From Rhizobium subbaraonis (GTDB lineage Bacteria > Pseudomonadota > Alphaproteobacteria > Rhizobiales > Rhizobiaceae), in contig NZ_OBQD01000013.1 in NCBI RefSeq assembly GCF_900220975.1, forward strand, positions 119,829 to 183,828: 64,000 nt of DNA. The letters run 5' to 3'. Below the pieces are notes generated by a model. It saw nothing but the letters and a program-made list of their open reading frames with translations, was not told where the DNA came from and did no database searches. Below, piece after piece: positions 57,579 through 64,000 of the stretch (the first letter of the stretch is position 1; each line of letters begins with the position of its first letter). The position numbers were made by a program, and so were the translations under genes.

Positions 57579-58304
57579 TCACTGTTTTCCGAGGCGCGGG
57601 AAGAACTGCAGGACCGCGCCGATGAGATAGAGGTAGAGCCCCGTGCCGACCACGCCCAGCACCACCCACCGGGGCGTCTCGAAATGCAGCAGCAATGCAT
57701 AAATGCCGAGTGCGGCCCAGAGGAAGAACACCGCGAGGTTCAGCGTCCTCAGCCGCTTCACGCGGACGGGGTGCAGGAAATTGATCGGCATGAAAGTGAG
57801 CAACACCGACACGAACACCACGATCGAGGCCGTCATCTCGCTCGCCTTGATGACGAACAGCGTGAAGACGACCATGTTCCAGACGACCGGAAAGCCGGAA
57901 AAGAAGTACTCCTCGGTCTTCATCCCCATGTCGGCATAATAGATGGCGCTCGATACCACGATGGCACCGGCAGCGACGAAGGACCACGGCTCCCCGATCA
58001 TGCCGCTCTGATAGAGCGCGAACGCCGGCAGCAGCACGTAGGTCACATAGTCGATCACGTTGTCGAGCGTATCGCCCGACCAGTTCGGCAGCACTTCCTT
58101 GACGCGCACCTTGCGCGCGATGGGTCCATCGATACCATCGACGAGAAGTGCCAGGCCAAGCCACCAGAACATGTCAACGAAGCGGTGCTCCGCGGCCGCA
58201 ACGACGCCGAGGAAAGCCAGGAAGGAACCGGACGCAGTGAGAATATGCACGGAAAAGGCGCGAATTTCGGCATAGGGTACGCGTCTGTAATTGAAGAACT
58301 TCAT
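57579..58304 (-). CDS. pcs: Phosphatidylcholine synthase
   Basis: 241 residues, about eight membrane segments. The CDP-alcohol phosphotransferase motif is present as DGIDGPIARKV...GDTLDNVIDYVTYVLLP (Asp-Gly-x2-Ala-Arg-x8-Gly-x3-Asp-x3-Asp). It condenses CDP-diacylglycerol directly with choline to give phosphatidylcholine, a pathway characteristic of rhizobia and relatives. It starts 266 bases from the divergent UbiH-type gene; the gap holds promoters but no gene. Confidence 0.95.
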   Translation of the reverse strand: MKFFNYRRVPYAEIRAFSVHILTASGSFLAFLGVVAAAEHRFVDMFWWLGLALLVDGIDGPIARKVRVKEVLPNWSGDTLDNVIDYVTYVLLPAFALYQSGMIGEPWSFVAAGAIVVSSAIYYADMGMKTEEYFFSGFPVVWNMVVFTLFVIKASEMTASIVVFVSVLLTFMPINFLHPVRVKRLRTLNLAVFFLWAALGIYALLLHFETPRWVVLGVVGTGLYLYLIGAVLQFFPRLGKQ

Positions 58305-58570
58305 CGCCTGCCTTTATTCGTCCGATGCGCCCCGGCCCTGCGCCATACGGTCTTATATTGATTGCTGACGTCGCGCGCTTCTGTCCTCGTAATATGCACT
58401 GATTGGTCGCCACTGCCAGTGGAAATCCGGCTGCGATCTGGCCCGACCGGACTGCACGACCGAACCGCGACGCTTCAGCCCATGGATTTTGCCCGAATCC
58501 GGGCGTAGTTTGGCATCCACCCTGCATCGGCATTTCTGTGGGTAAGCATGTCGTGAGAGAAGAATTGCAT

Positions 58571-59776
58571 ATGGAAGCCTTTGATATCGCTATCGTTGGA
58601 GCCGGACTGGCCGGCAATCTGGCCGCTCTTGCGCTGGCCGATTCGGGCAGGCGCGTGGCGCTTCTGGCCCCGCCGGCGCGTTCGCAGGACGGGCGCACGA
58701 CCGCGCTGATGGCGCAGTCGATCGATTTCGTGCGCGAACTCGGCCTCTGGGAGGAGATCGCCGGCGTCGCGGCGCCCCTCGAGACCATGCGTATCCTCGA
58801 CGGGACCACGCGCCTGTTTCGCGCGCCGCCGGTGAGCTTTCGATCCAGCGAAGTCGATCTGGCGGCTTTTGGCTACAACATTCCCAACGCCCCCTTCCTT
58901 GAAGGCCTGGAGCGCAGGATCGATGCCTGCGAGACGATCATCCGCTTCCGCAACAAGCTCGATCGCCTCACGGCCGCAGACGATGCGGTCGACCTGCATC
59001 TCGACGACGGGCGCACGATCAGGGCCGGGCTTGTCGTGGGGGCGGACGGCCGGCAATCGGAAGTGCGCCGCCAGAGCGGGATTTCCGTACGCACCTGGAC
59101 CTATCCCCAGACCGCCCTCGTGCTGAACTTCGCCCACACCCTGCCGCACGCCAACACGTCCACCGAGTTCCATACCGAGCACGGCCCGTTCACGCAGGTG
59201 CCCCTGCCCGGCCGCCGCTCCAGCCTCGTCTGGGTGCTGTCGCCGAAGGAGGCGGAAGCCATGCGCGACCTGCCGCTGGAGACGCTGAGCCGCGCCGTCG
59301 AGGAGCGGATGCAGTCGCTGCTGGGCAAGGTCACGGTCGAGGCGCCGCCCCAGTGCTTCCCGCTGTCCGGCATGCAGGCGGAGCGATTCGGCAAGGGTCG
59401 CATCGTGCTTCTCGGCGAAGCGGCGCACGCGTTCCCGCCCATCGGCGCGCAGGGCCTCAACCTCAGCCTTCGCGACGTCATGGTGCTGCGCGATCTTCTG
59501 CGCGACCCTGGTCAGACGGCAAATGCGATCGGCGCCGCGTTCGACCGGCGCCGGCGAGCCGACATCCAGAGCCGTACCGTCAGCGTGGATCTCCTCAACC
59601 GTTCACTGCTGTCCGGCTTCTTGCCGGTGCAAATCCTGCGCACCGCCGGCCTGCACCTGCTATCGGCGATCGGGCCGTTGCGCAGTGTGGTCATGCGCGA
59701 GGGCGTGGAGCCCGGTGGCTCGTGGAAGGCGCTTCGCAGCGGCCTACGGGAACGGGTCACCCGGAAGCAGGCCTGA
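58571..59776 (+). CDS. ubiH: UbiH/COQ6-type FAD-dependent monooxygenase
   Basis: 401 residues. The N-terminal FAD site (IAIVGAGLAGNLAALAL), the central VVGADGRQSEVR motif and the C-terminal RIVLLGEAAHAFPPIGAQGLNLSLRD are complete; the usual Asp of GDAAH is Glu (GEAAH). It belongs to the ubiquinone-ring hydroxylases. ATG 58571 was chosen for family fit; the longer frame has a non-homologous lead. The 3' end overlaps the convergent AEC gene by 33 bases. Confidence 0.88.
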   Translation: MEAFDIAIVGAGLAGNLAALALADSGRRVALLAPPARSQDGRTTALMAQSIDFVRELGLWEEIAGVAAPLETMRILDGTTRLFRAPPVSFRSSEVDLAAFGYNIPNAPFLEGLERRIDACETIIRFRNKLDRLTAADDAVDLHLDDGRTIRAGLVVGADGRQSEVRRQSGISVRTWTYPQTALVLNFAHTLPHANTSTEFHTEHGPFTQVPLPGRRSSLVWVLSPKEAEAMRDLPLETLSRAVEERMQSLLGKVTVEAPPQCFPLSGMQAERFGKGRIVLLGEAAHAFPPIGAQGLNLSLRDVMVLRDLLRDPGQTANAIGAAFDRRRRADIQSRTVSVDLLNRSLLSGFLPVQILRTAGLHLLSAIGPLRSVVMREGVEPGGSWKALRSGLRERVTRKQA

Positions 59777-60706
59777 CATTACGAGGTAAAGCAAGCCGGT
59801 GACCGTCGCGACGGAGAGCACCGTCGTTATCAGGATCGTCGCGGAGGCGCGCTCCTGCCAGACGCCATATTGCTGGCCGATGACGAAGACGTTGGTTGCC
59901 GTCGGCAACGCCGCGAGAAGAACGGCCGCCTGCACCCACACCGGATCGAAGTTTCCGGCAAGGCCGAGCATCAGGTACATGGTGAGCGGTAGAAGGATCA
60001 GTTTCGCCGGTACGATGTAGGCGACCTCGACCGGCACGCGCTTCAGCGGCCGCAGCGCAAGCGTCACTCCCATGGCAAATAGCGCGCAGGGTGCTGCGGC
60101 CTGGGCGAGATAGTCGATCAGCCGTTGCAACGGCAGCGGTGCTTCGAAGGAGAAGAAGGCGGCGAGGAAACCGACCGCCGTCGCGATGATGAAAGGGTGG
60201 GTGAGTATCCTGCGCGCCACCTCGGCCGCAATCACCGCGACAGGCCGCTTCTCCCCGCCGGAAATCGACATCAACGCCGGTGCGATCATGAAATGCATCA
60301 TGTTCTCGAAGCAGAAAACAAGTGCTACCGGCACTGCGGCCCGCTCGCCGAGCGCGAGAATGGCAAGTCCCGGTCCCATAAAGCCAATGTTGCCATAGGC
60401 TGCGGAAAGGCCCTGCATGGTCGCTTCGGCCAAGTTCGCGCGTCGAAGGAAAAGGCCGATCGCGAAGATCAGCCCGAACACCAGATAGGTGGCGCTGACA
60501 TTGGCGAGGATGAAGTCGACACGCGTCAACTGCTCGATCGGCGTCCTGGAGACGAGCTTGAAGAACAGCGCCGGCAAGGCGATGTAGATGATGAAGGTGT
60601 TGAGCCAGCCGAGTGCCTCGGCCGGCTGGCGCGTCGCCTTCGCGGCCAGATAGCCCAGCAGGATCATGCCGAAGAACGGCAGCACCAGTCCCGTAATTTC
60701 CGCCAT
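59744..60706 (-). CDS. AEC-family (auxin efflux carrier-type) transporter
   Basis: 320 residues, ten membrane segments in two halves of five, with FGMILLGYLAAK at the start, SAAYGNIGFMGPGLAI and MFLPTATNVFV-like loop (ALPTATNVFVIGQQYG). Bacterial AEC members move organic acids such as malonate or malate. The substrate is not predictable. It converges on the UbiH-type gene with a 33-base overlap. Confidence 0.87.
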   Translation of the reverse strand: MAEITGLVLPFFGMILLGYLAAKATRQPAEALGWLNTFIIYIALPALFFKLVSRTPIEQLTRVDFILANVSATYLVFGLIFAIGLFLRRANLAEATMQGLSAAYGNIGFMGPGLAILALGERAAVPVALVFCFENMMHFMIAPALMSISGGEKRPVAVIAAEVARRILTHPFIIATAVGFLAAFFSFEAPLPLQRLIDYLAQAAAPCALFAMGVTLALRPLKRVPVEVAYIVPAKLILLPLTMYLMLGLAGNFDPVWVQAAVLLAALPTATNVFVIGQQYGVWQERASATILITTVLSVATVTGLLYLVMSGLLPGDPFP

Positions 60707-60869
60707 GCGACCTGTCGATTCCTACTGCTTCATGCGCCTGCCCATCGGCTGTAGCGCAAGTCGCACCGGCACGGAACAGCGCGCGCAAAGATTGTCGGCC
60801 CAAGTTTGCCCGACCCAGGCTTGTCCAAGTCCCAACCTGCCAGGCCGAAGCTTGTCAGGCCGAAGCCGT

Positions 60870-61619
60870 TCAGCCGATCTGCGACAGGATCGGAAAGGTC
60901 TGCTGGAACCAGATCGCAATCGAGCTGACATAGCCGAACATGAAGGCAAGACCGGTCAGCACGAGGAGGACGCCCATGACGCGCTCGACGGTGCCGAGAT
61001 GCCTGCGAAAGCGCATCAGAAACCGCATGAACGCGCCGGAAAACGCCGCTGCGATCCAGAAGGGAACCGCAAGCCCGAGCGAATAGATCGCAAGGAGGAA
61101 GGCACCGTCGCCGACCGTTTCGCGCGACGCGGCGACGCCGAGGATCGCGCCGAGCACCGGCCCGATGCAGGGCGTCCAGCCGAAGGCGAAGGCGAGCCCC
61201 ATGACATAGGCGCCAGACAGCGTCGCGGGTTTTCCCCCGCCCTGAAAGCGGGCCTCGCGCGCAAAGAGACCTATCCGCAGGACCCCGAGGAAATGCAGGC
61301 CCATCAGGATGATGATGACGCCGCCGACCTGCGCCAGAATGTCGAGATGACGCCGGAGCGCCATGCCGATGGTCGAGGCGCCTGCGCCGAGTGCGACGAA
61401 GACGGTGGCGAAGCCGAGCGTGAAGAACAGCGCCGCGAGCAGGACCGCCCGGCGCGCCTGAACGTCATCTTTGGCGACAGTGCCGTTCTTGAACTGCTCC
61501 ACCGAGATGCCGGCCATGTAGCAGAGATAGGGCGGCACAAGCGGCAGCACGCATGGCGACAGGAACGACAGCGTTCCCGCCAGAAGCGCGCTCAGCAGGG
61601 ATATTTCAGCGATCGACAA
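60870..61619 (-). CDS. ccdA: CcdA-type thiol reductant transporter (DsbD membrane domain)
   Basis: About 249 residues with six membrane segments and the two redox cysteines in SFLSPCVLPLVPP and GWTPCIGPVLGA. CcdA carries electrons from cytoplasmic thioredoxin across the membrane to keep periplasmic cytochrome c maturation thiols reduced. The start is taken as TTG 61619 after GGAG because it gives the usual MSIAEIS-type N-terminus; ATG 61643 would add eight residues without a ribosome site. The 163 bases downstream hold imperfect repeats but no gene. Confidence 0.9.
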   Translation of the reverse strand: MSIAEISLLSALLAGTLSFLSPCVLPLVPPYLCYMAGISVEQFKNGTVAKDDVQARRAVLLAALFFTLGFATVFVALGAGASTIGMALRRHLDILAQVGGVIIILMGLHFLGVLRIGLFAREARFQGGGKPATLSGAYVMGLAFAFGWTPCIGPVLGAILGVAASRETVGDGAFLLAIYSLGLAVPFWIAAAFSGAFMRFLMRFRRHLGTVERVMGVLLVLTGLAFMFGYVSSIAIWFQQTFPILSQIG

Positions 61620-61895
61620 GACGCTCTCCGCGAAACGATGCATCCCGGGAGAACCCCGGCCACATTTTCAGGAAATCCGGCCGGCTGGAACCAGCCACCG
61701 CTCGATTGCAGCGCCACGGCCGATCGAAATTCCAGCGCTTCCTTAGCCGCCCAGGTGCCTGCGCGCCAAGCACGATTTGTTCAACGCGGCGAAATGCAGC
61801 AAGCCTGCCGTAGACAGGGCAATTTTATGGGTTGACCGGAAAAGTTCGCCTGCTATATGTCCGCGCACTTCCGTCGGGCAACGCCCCGCTTTCGG

Positions 61896-61971
61896 GAGCG
61901 CGTAGCTCAGCCGGTAGAGCAACTGACTTTTAATCAGTAGGTCCAGGGTTCGAATCCCTGCGCGCTCACCA
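61896..61971 (+). tRNA. tRNA-Lys (anticodon TTT)
   Basis: Complete cloverleaf: acceptor GAGCGCG/CGCGCTC, D-arm AGCTCAGCCGG, anticodon loop CTTTTAA, T-arm GGGTTCGAATCC, encoded CCA at 61969-61971. An integrase gene starts 87 bases downstream, so its 3' end is the likely attachment site of the right-hand element. Confidence 0.95.
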
Positions 61972-61974
61972 ACA

Positions 61975-61999
61975 AAATCAACGTCTTAAGCGTTGATTT
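61975..61999 (+). terminator. Hairpin after tRNA-Lys
   Basis: AAATCAACG and CGTTGATTT form a perfect 9-bp stem with a 7-base loop (TCTTAAG), right after the CCA. A second small inverted repeat, AGCCC-AAAAC-GGGCT, follows at 62001-62015. Either could end the tRNA transcript or be part of the attachment site. Confidence 0.55.
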
Positions 62000-62057
62000 C
62001 AGCCCAAAACGGGCTAAAATGACCCTCACACATGTCTCGCACAGTTTCGGGGGTAAA

Positions 62058-63215
62058 ATGGCATCCCATACGATTCTCGGTGACAAGGTTCGGGTCTACC
62101 GCCGCGCCAACAGTTCCCTCTGGCAATGCTCCACCTATCTGGAGGGCCGGGAGTGGCGCGTCAGCACCAAAACCGACAGTCTTGCGCAGGCCAAGGAGTT
62201 TGCCGAGGACTGGTATCTGGAGCTGCGCGGCAAGAGCCGTGCGGGCCTTTTGAAGCAGGAACGCACGTTCGCAGATGCCGCCAAGCAGTTCGTGGTGGAG
62301 TACGTGGCACTCACCAACGGCGAACGTAACCCGCGCTATGTGAAGGACCACGAGGCGCGGCTGGAGAACCATCTCATACCTTACTTCGGCAAGACGGGGC
62401 TGAGCGCCGTCACGGCGGGCATGGTCCAACAATACCGCGTCATGCGCTCCCAGCCGCACGCGGAGACCGGCAAGGTGCCGACCCGCAGCACCCTGCACCA
62501 TGAGACGGTGACGCTCCGGCAGGTCATGAAAACCGCCCTGCGGCACGGCTGGATAAGCCACCTGCCGGACTTCTCGGCGCCGTACAAGGCATCCGGCAAG
62601 ATCAGCCATCGGGCCTGGTTCTCGCCCGAGGAATACAAGAAGCTCTATACCTACACCCGCGAGCGCGCCAAATCCGCCAAGGGGCTGAACTGGCAGTATC
62701 CCGCCGAGCAGTTGCACGACTTCATCCTGTTCATGGCCAACACCGGCCTGCGGCCCGACGAAGCCAACCGGCTGGAATACCGTGACGTGACCATTGAGAA
62801 GGATGAGGACGGCGAGCGTATCCTGCTGATCGAGGTGCGCGGCAAGCGTGGCGTTGGCTACTGCAAAAGCACGGAGGGCGCAGTCTATCCCTTCGAGCGC
62901 CTGGTGGCCCGCAACAAGCCGAAGGCGACCGACCTCGTGTTCCCACAGGACCACAAGAAGCAGTTCAACCGCGCGCTGTCGGATTGCGACCTGAAGGCCG
63001 ACCGCGAGGGCAACAAACGCTCCGCGTACAGCCTGCGTCACACGTACATCTGCCTTCGGCTGCTGGAGGGCGCGGATATCTACCAAATTGCCAAGAACTG
63101 CCGGACCAGCGTGGAAATGATCGAGAAGCACTATGCCGTGCACCTCAAGAACACGCTGGACGCCAAAGCCATCAACGTGAAGCGCCGCAAGGCGGCACTG
63201 GCTCCGGCCGAGTAG
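62058..63215 (+). CDS. Phage-type tyrosine integrase of the right-hand element
   Basis: 385 residues. An N-terminal region (about 10-60, YRRANSSLWQCSTYLEGREWRVSTKTDSLAQAKEFAEDWYLEL), a core-binding domain (about 75-185) and a catalytic domain with NTGLRPDEANRLEYRD, YSLRHTYICLRLLEG and CRTSVEMIEKHYAVHL provide the Arg, His-x-x-Arg and Tyr of a tyrosine recombinase. ATG 62058 follows GGGGGTAAA. It lies just after tRNA-Lys in the same direction, the usual arrangement for a tRNA-targeting prophage or island. Confidence 0.93.
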   Translation: MASHTILGDKVRVYRRANSSLWQCSTYLEGREWRVSTKTDSLAQAKEFAEDWYLELRGKSRAGLLKQERTFADAAKQFVVEYVALTNGERNPRYVKDHEARLENHLIPYFGKTGLSAVTAGMVQQYRVMRSQPHAETGKVPTRSTLHHETVTLRQVMKTALRHGWISHLPDFSAPYKASGKISHRAWFSPEEYKKLYTYTRERAKSAKGLNWQYPAEQLHDFILFMANTGLRPDEANRLEYRDVTIEKDEDGERILLIEVRGKRGVGYCKSTEGAVYPFERLVARNKPKATDLVFPQDHKKQFNRALSDCDLKADREGNKRSAYSLRHTYICLRLLEGADIYQIAKNCRTSVEMIEKHYAVHLKNTLDAKAINVKRRKAALAPAE

Positions 63216-63677
63216 TTGCGCACATCTTGATCGATCAACGCCGGCGTGTATCAATGCGTACAGCGCACCTACGCATCGCCCAACGCGTACACATTGGCTA
63301 TGGGCGATGCATTGCTCGGTTTTCTAACCGGCCGCACAGCGTCCGGAGAAAACCGGCAGGCGCGCCAGGGGGTACCCCCTGGACCCCGTCCGTGCCGTGG
63401 CGACGTTGTGCCTATGCGTAAATGCATAGGTGCTCCGCGATCAACGCAATGGCGTAGAAGCGAAACTTTGTTAACATCGCCGCATCTGGCTAAAAGAATG
63501 TCTCCGCGAGTGGCAAATTATGTCCGGGGCGTTTGCGAATGCGCAAACAATAAAAGCGGTGACGAAACAAGAAATTGCCAGGTAACGTGCCGCTCACGTT
63601 CCCCGATACTCACACCATAGGTCGAGCCGAGCGCAACATACTTGCGTGGTGTCGATGCGTGTCTTTAAGGAGAAGGT
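63216..63677. repeat. 462-base gap rich in inverted repeats downstream of the integrase
   Basis: No credible gene is seen, but four inverted repeats are packed here: GCATCGCCCA (63273-63282) with TGGGCGATGC (63301-63310); the perfect 18-bp palindrome CCAGGGGGTACCCCCTGG (63365-63382); CCTATGC-N6-GCATAGG (63411-63430); and GTTTGCG-AATG-CGCAAAC (63531-63548). TGCGTA/ACGCAT words recur. They may be binding sites for integrase, excisionase or a repressor. Confidence 0.6.
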
Positions 63678-63920
63678 ATGAGCGATCAGCCTGGGAATAA
63701 TGCTGCGCATGAAAACAACCGAAACGCGAATATGGCTTCCGTTGCCCACCATAGTGGGGTTGTAGTCTACTTCTCGTCCGCGTTTGTTACTCTCGTCGGT
63801 TTCTTTAGCACGGGTGCGTTTACGGTGGGGTTGACGATCCTTGCAACGGATTCCGGCAGGAAACTCATCGCTGGTACCACGCATTTGTGGATTGCGATCT
63901 ACTTCTGGTCTGCCCCCTGA
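63678..63920 (+). pseudogene. Small membrane protein gene truncated by an IS3-type element
   Basis: Starts with a strong ribosome site (AAGGAGAAGGT) at ATG 63678. The N-terminus is hydrophilic with many Asn, followed by two hydrophobic segments (about 28-48 and 50-62). The last few codons (SAP, stop) come from the IS end at about 63906, so the native C-terminus is missing. About 76 native residues remain. Not recognised. Confidence 0.6.
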
Positions 63921-64000
63921 AAAGTGATCCTTCTTGAAGTATGGCTATTGAGCCGAGGAAGGACATTGAAATGGCAGGGAAAAGACACAAGGCAGAAGAG
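63906..64000 (+). mobile_element. Left end of an IS3-family insertion sequence
   Basis: TGGTCTGCCCCCTGAAAAGT at 63906-63925 looks like an IS3-group terminal inverted repeat, beginning with TG. About 65 bases later the transposase OrfA starts (ATG 63971). The element runs off the window. Confidence 0.7.
63971..64000 (+). CDS. IS3-family transposase OrfA, start only
   Basis: Only ten codons are in the window (MAGKRHKAEE), preceded by GAGGAAGGAC. This N-terminus is typical of OrfA of IS3-family elements, a small HTH protein that is fused to OrfB by a -1 frameshift to make the transposase. Confidence 0.7.
   Translation, partial: MAGKRHKAEE

Noticed and set aside
60740..60870. Imperfect repeats CAGGCCGAAGC near ccdA
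   Set aside because: Short, degenerate and only two good copies; may be chance in GC-rich DNA.

Overview
The window reads as the chromosome of a high-GC alphaproteobacterium of the order Rhizobiales, most likely family Rhizobiaceae (Rhizobium, Shinella or Ensifer type). This rests on a phosphatidylcholine synthase (pcs), an interleaved urease cluster with rhizobial-type small genes, an rpsU/cspA cluster, a class Ib nrdHIEF operon behind a cobalamin riboswitch, and BMP/Nup-type and Ytf-type ABC importers. No 16S gene is present, so the genus is inference.

Layout. (1) 1 to about 11,800 is an accessory island that appears integrated into the 3' end of tRNA-Gly(TCC): its P4-type tyrosine integrase (9749-11581) lies next to the CCA end of that tRNA. 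The island is devoted to envelope and metal chemistry. It carries dsbB plus a truncated dsbA, mntR, an MntR-box-controlled multicopper oxidase with a ZIP transporter, a PCu(A)C copper chaperone, a SCO protein, lspA and two further DsbA-fold proteins. Three promoters have the 19-bp spacer and dyad typical of MerR-family metal sensors, but no MerR gene is visible. Scars are common: a P-type ATPase N-terminus fused to the PCu(A)C gene, an L,D-transpeptidase tail fragment and a frameshifted membrane protein gene. (2) 11,800 to 18,600 is core: tRNA-Gly, tRNA-Tyr, rlmB, azoR with a frameshifted divergent LysR gene, tRNA-Thr, cspA, rpsU and small conserved genes. (3) 18,600 to 23,000 is nrdHIEF with its riboswitch, followed by a frameshifted RTX gene. 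(4) 24,100 to 37,900 is one leftward urea block: urtABCDE for urea import, then ureD-A-B-C-E-F-G with six small interleaved genes. (5) 38,000 to 44,900 holds an MFS transporter with a LysR regulator, then a transporter-like NCS1/histidine kinase hybrid overlapping a LuxR-type response regulator. (6) 46,000 to 56,600 holds two sugar/nucleoside importers, Ytf-like with a GntR regulator and BMP/Nup-like. (7) 56,600 to 61,700 holds quinone oxidoreductase, pcs, a UbiH-type hydroxylase, an AEC transporter and ccdA. (8) From tRNA-Lys(TTT) at 61,896 onward a second integrated element begins (integrase 62,058-63,215, an inverted-repeat-rich segment, a small membrane gene cut by an IS3-family element) and runs off the window.

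How it works together. The urea block imports urea and hydrolyses it to ammonia. The adjacent NCS1-sensor/response-regulator pair may sense a nitrogenous base or a related compound (inference). Class Ib ribonucleotide reductase is predicted to be switched on when cobalamin is scarce. The left island links manganese status (MntR) to a periplasmic copper oxidase and a metal transporter, and adds disulfide and lipoprotein maturation functions under MerR-type metal-responsive promoters. Three genes each carry an apparent one-base deletion, so some breaks could be sequencing or assembly errors.
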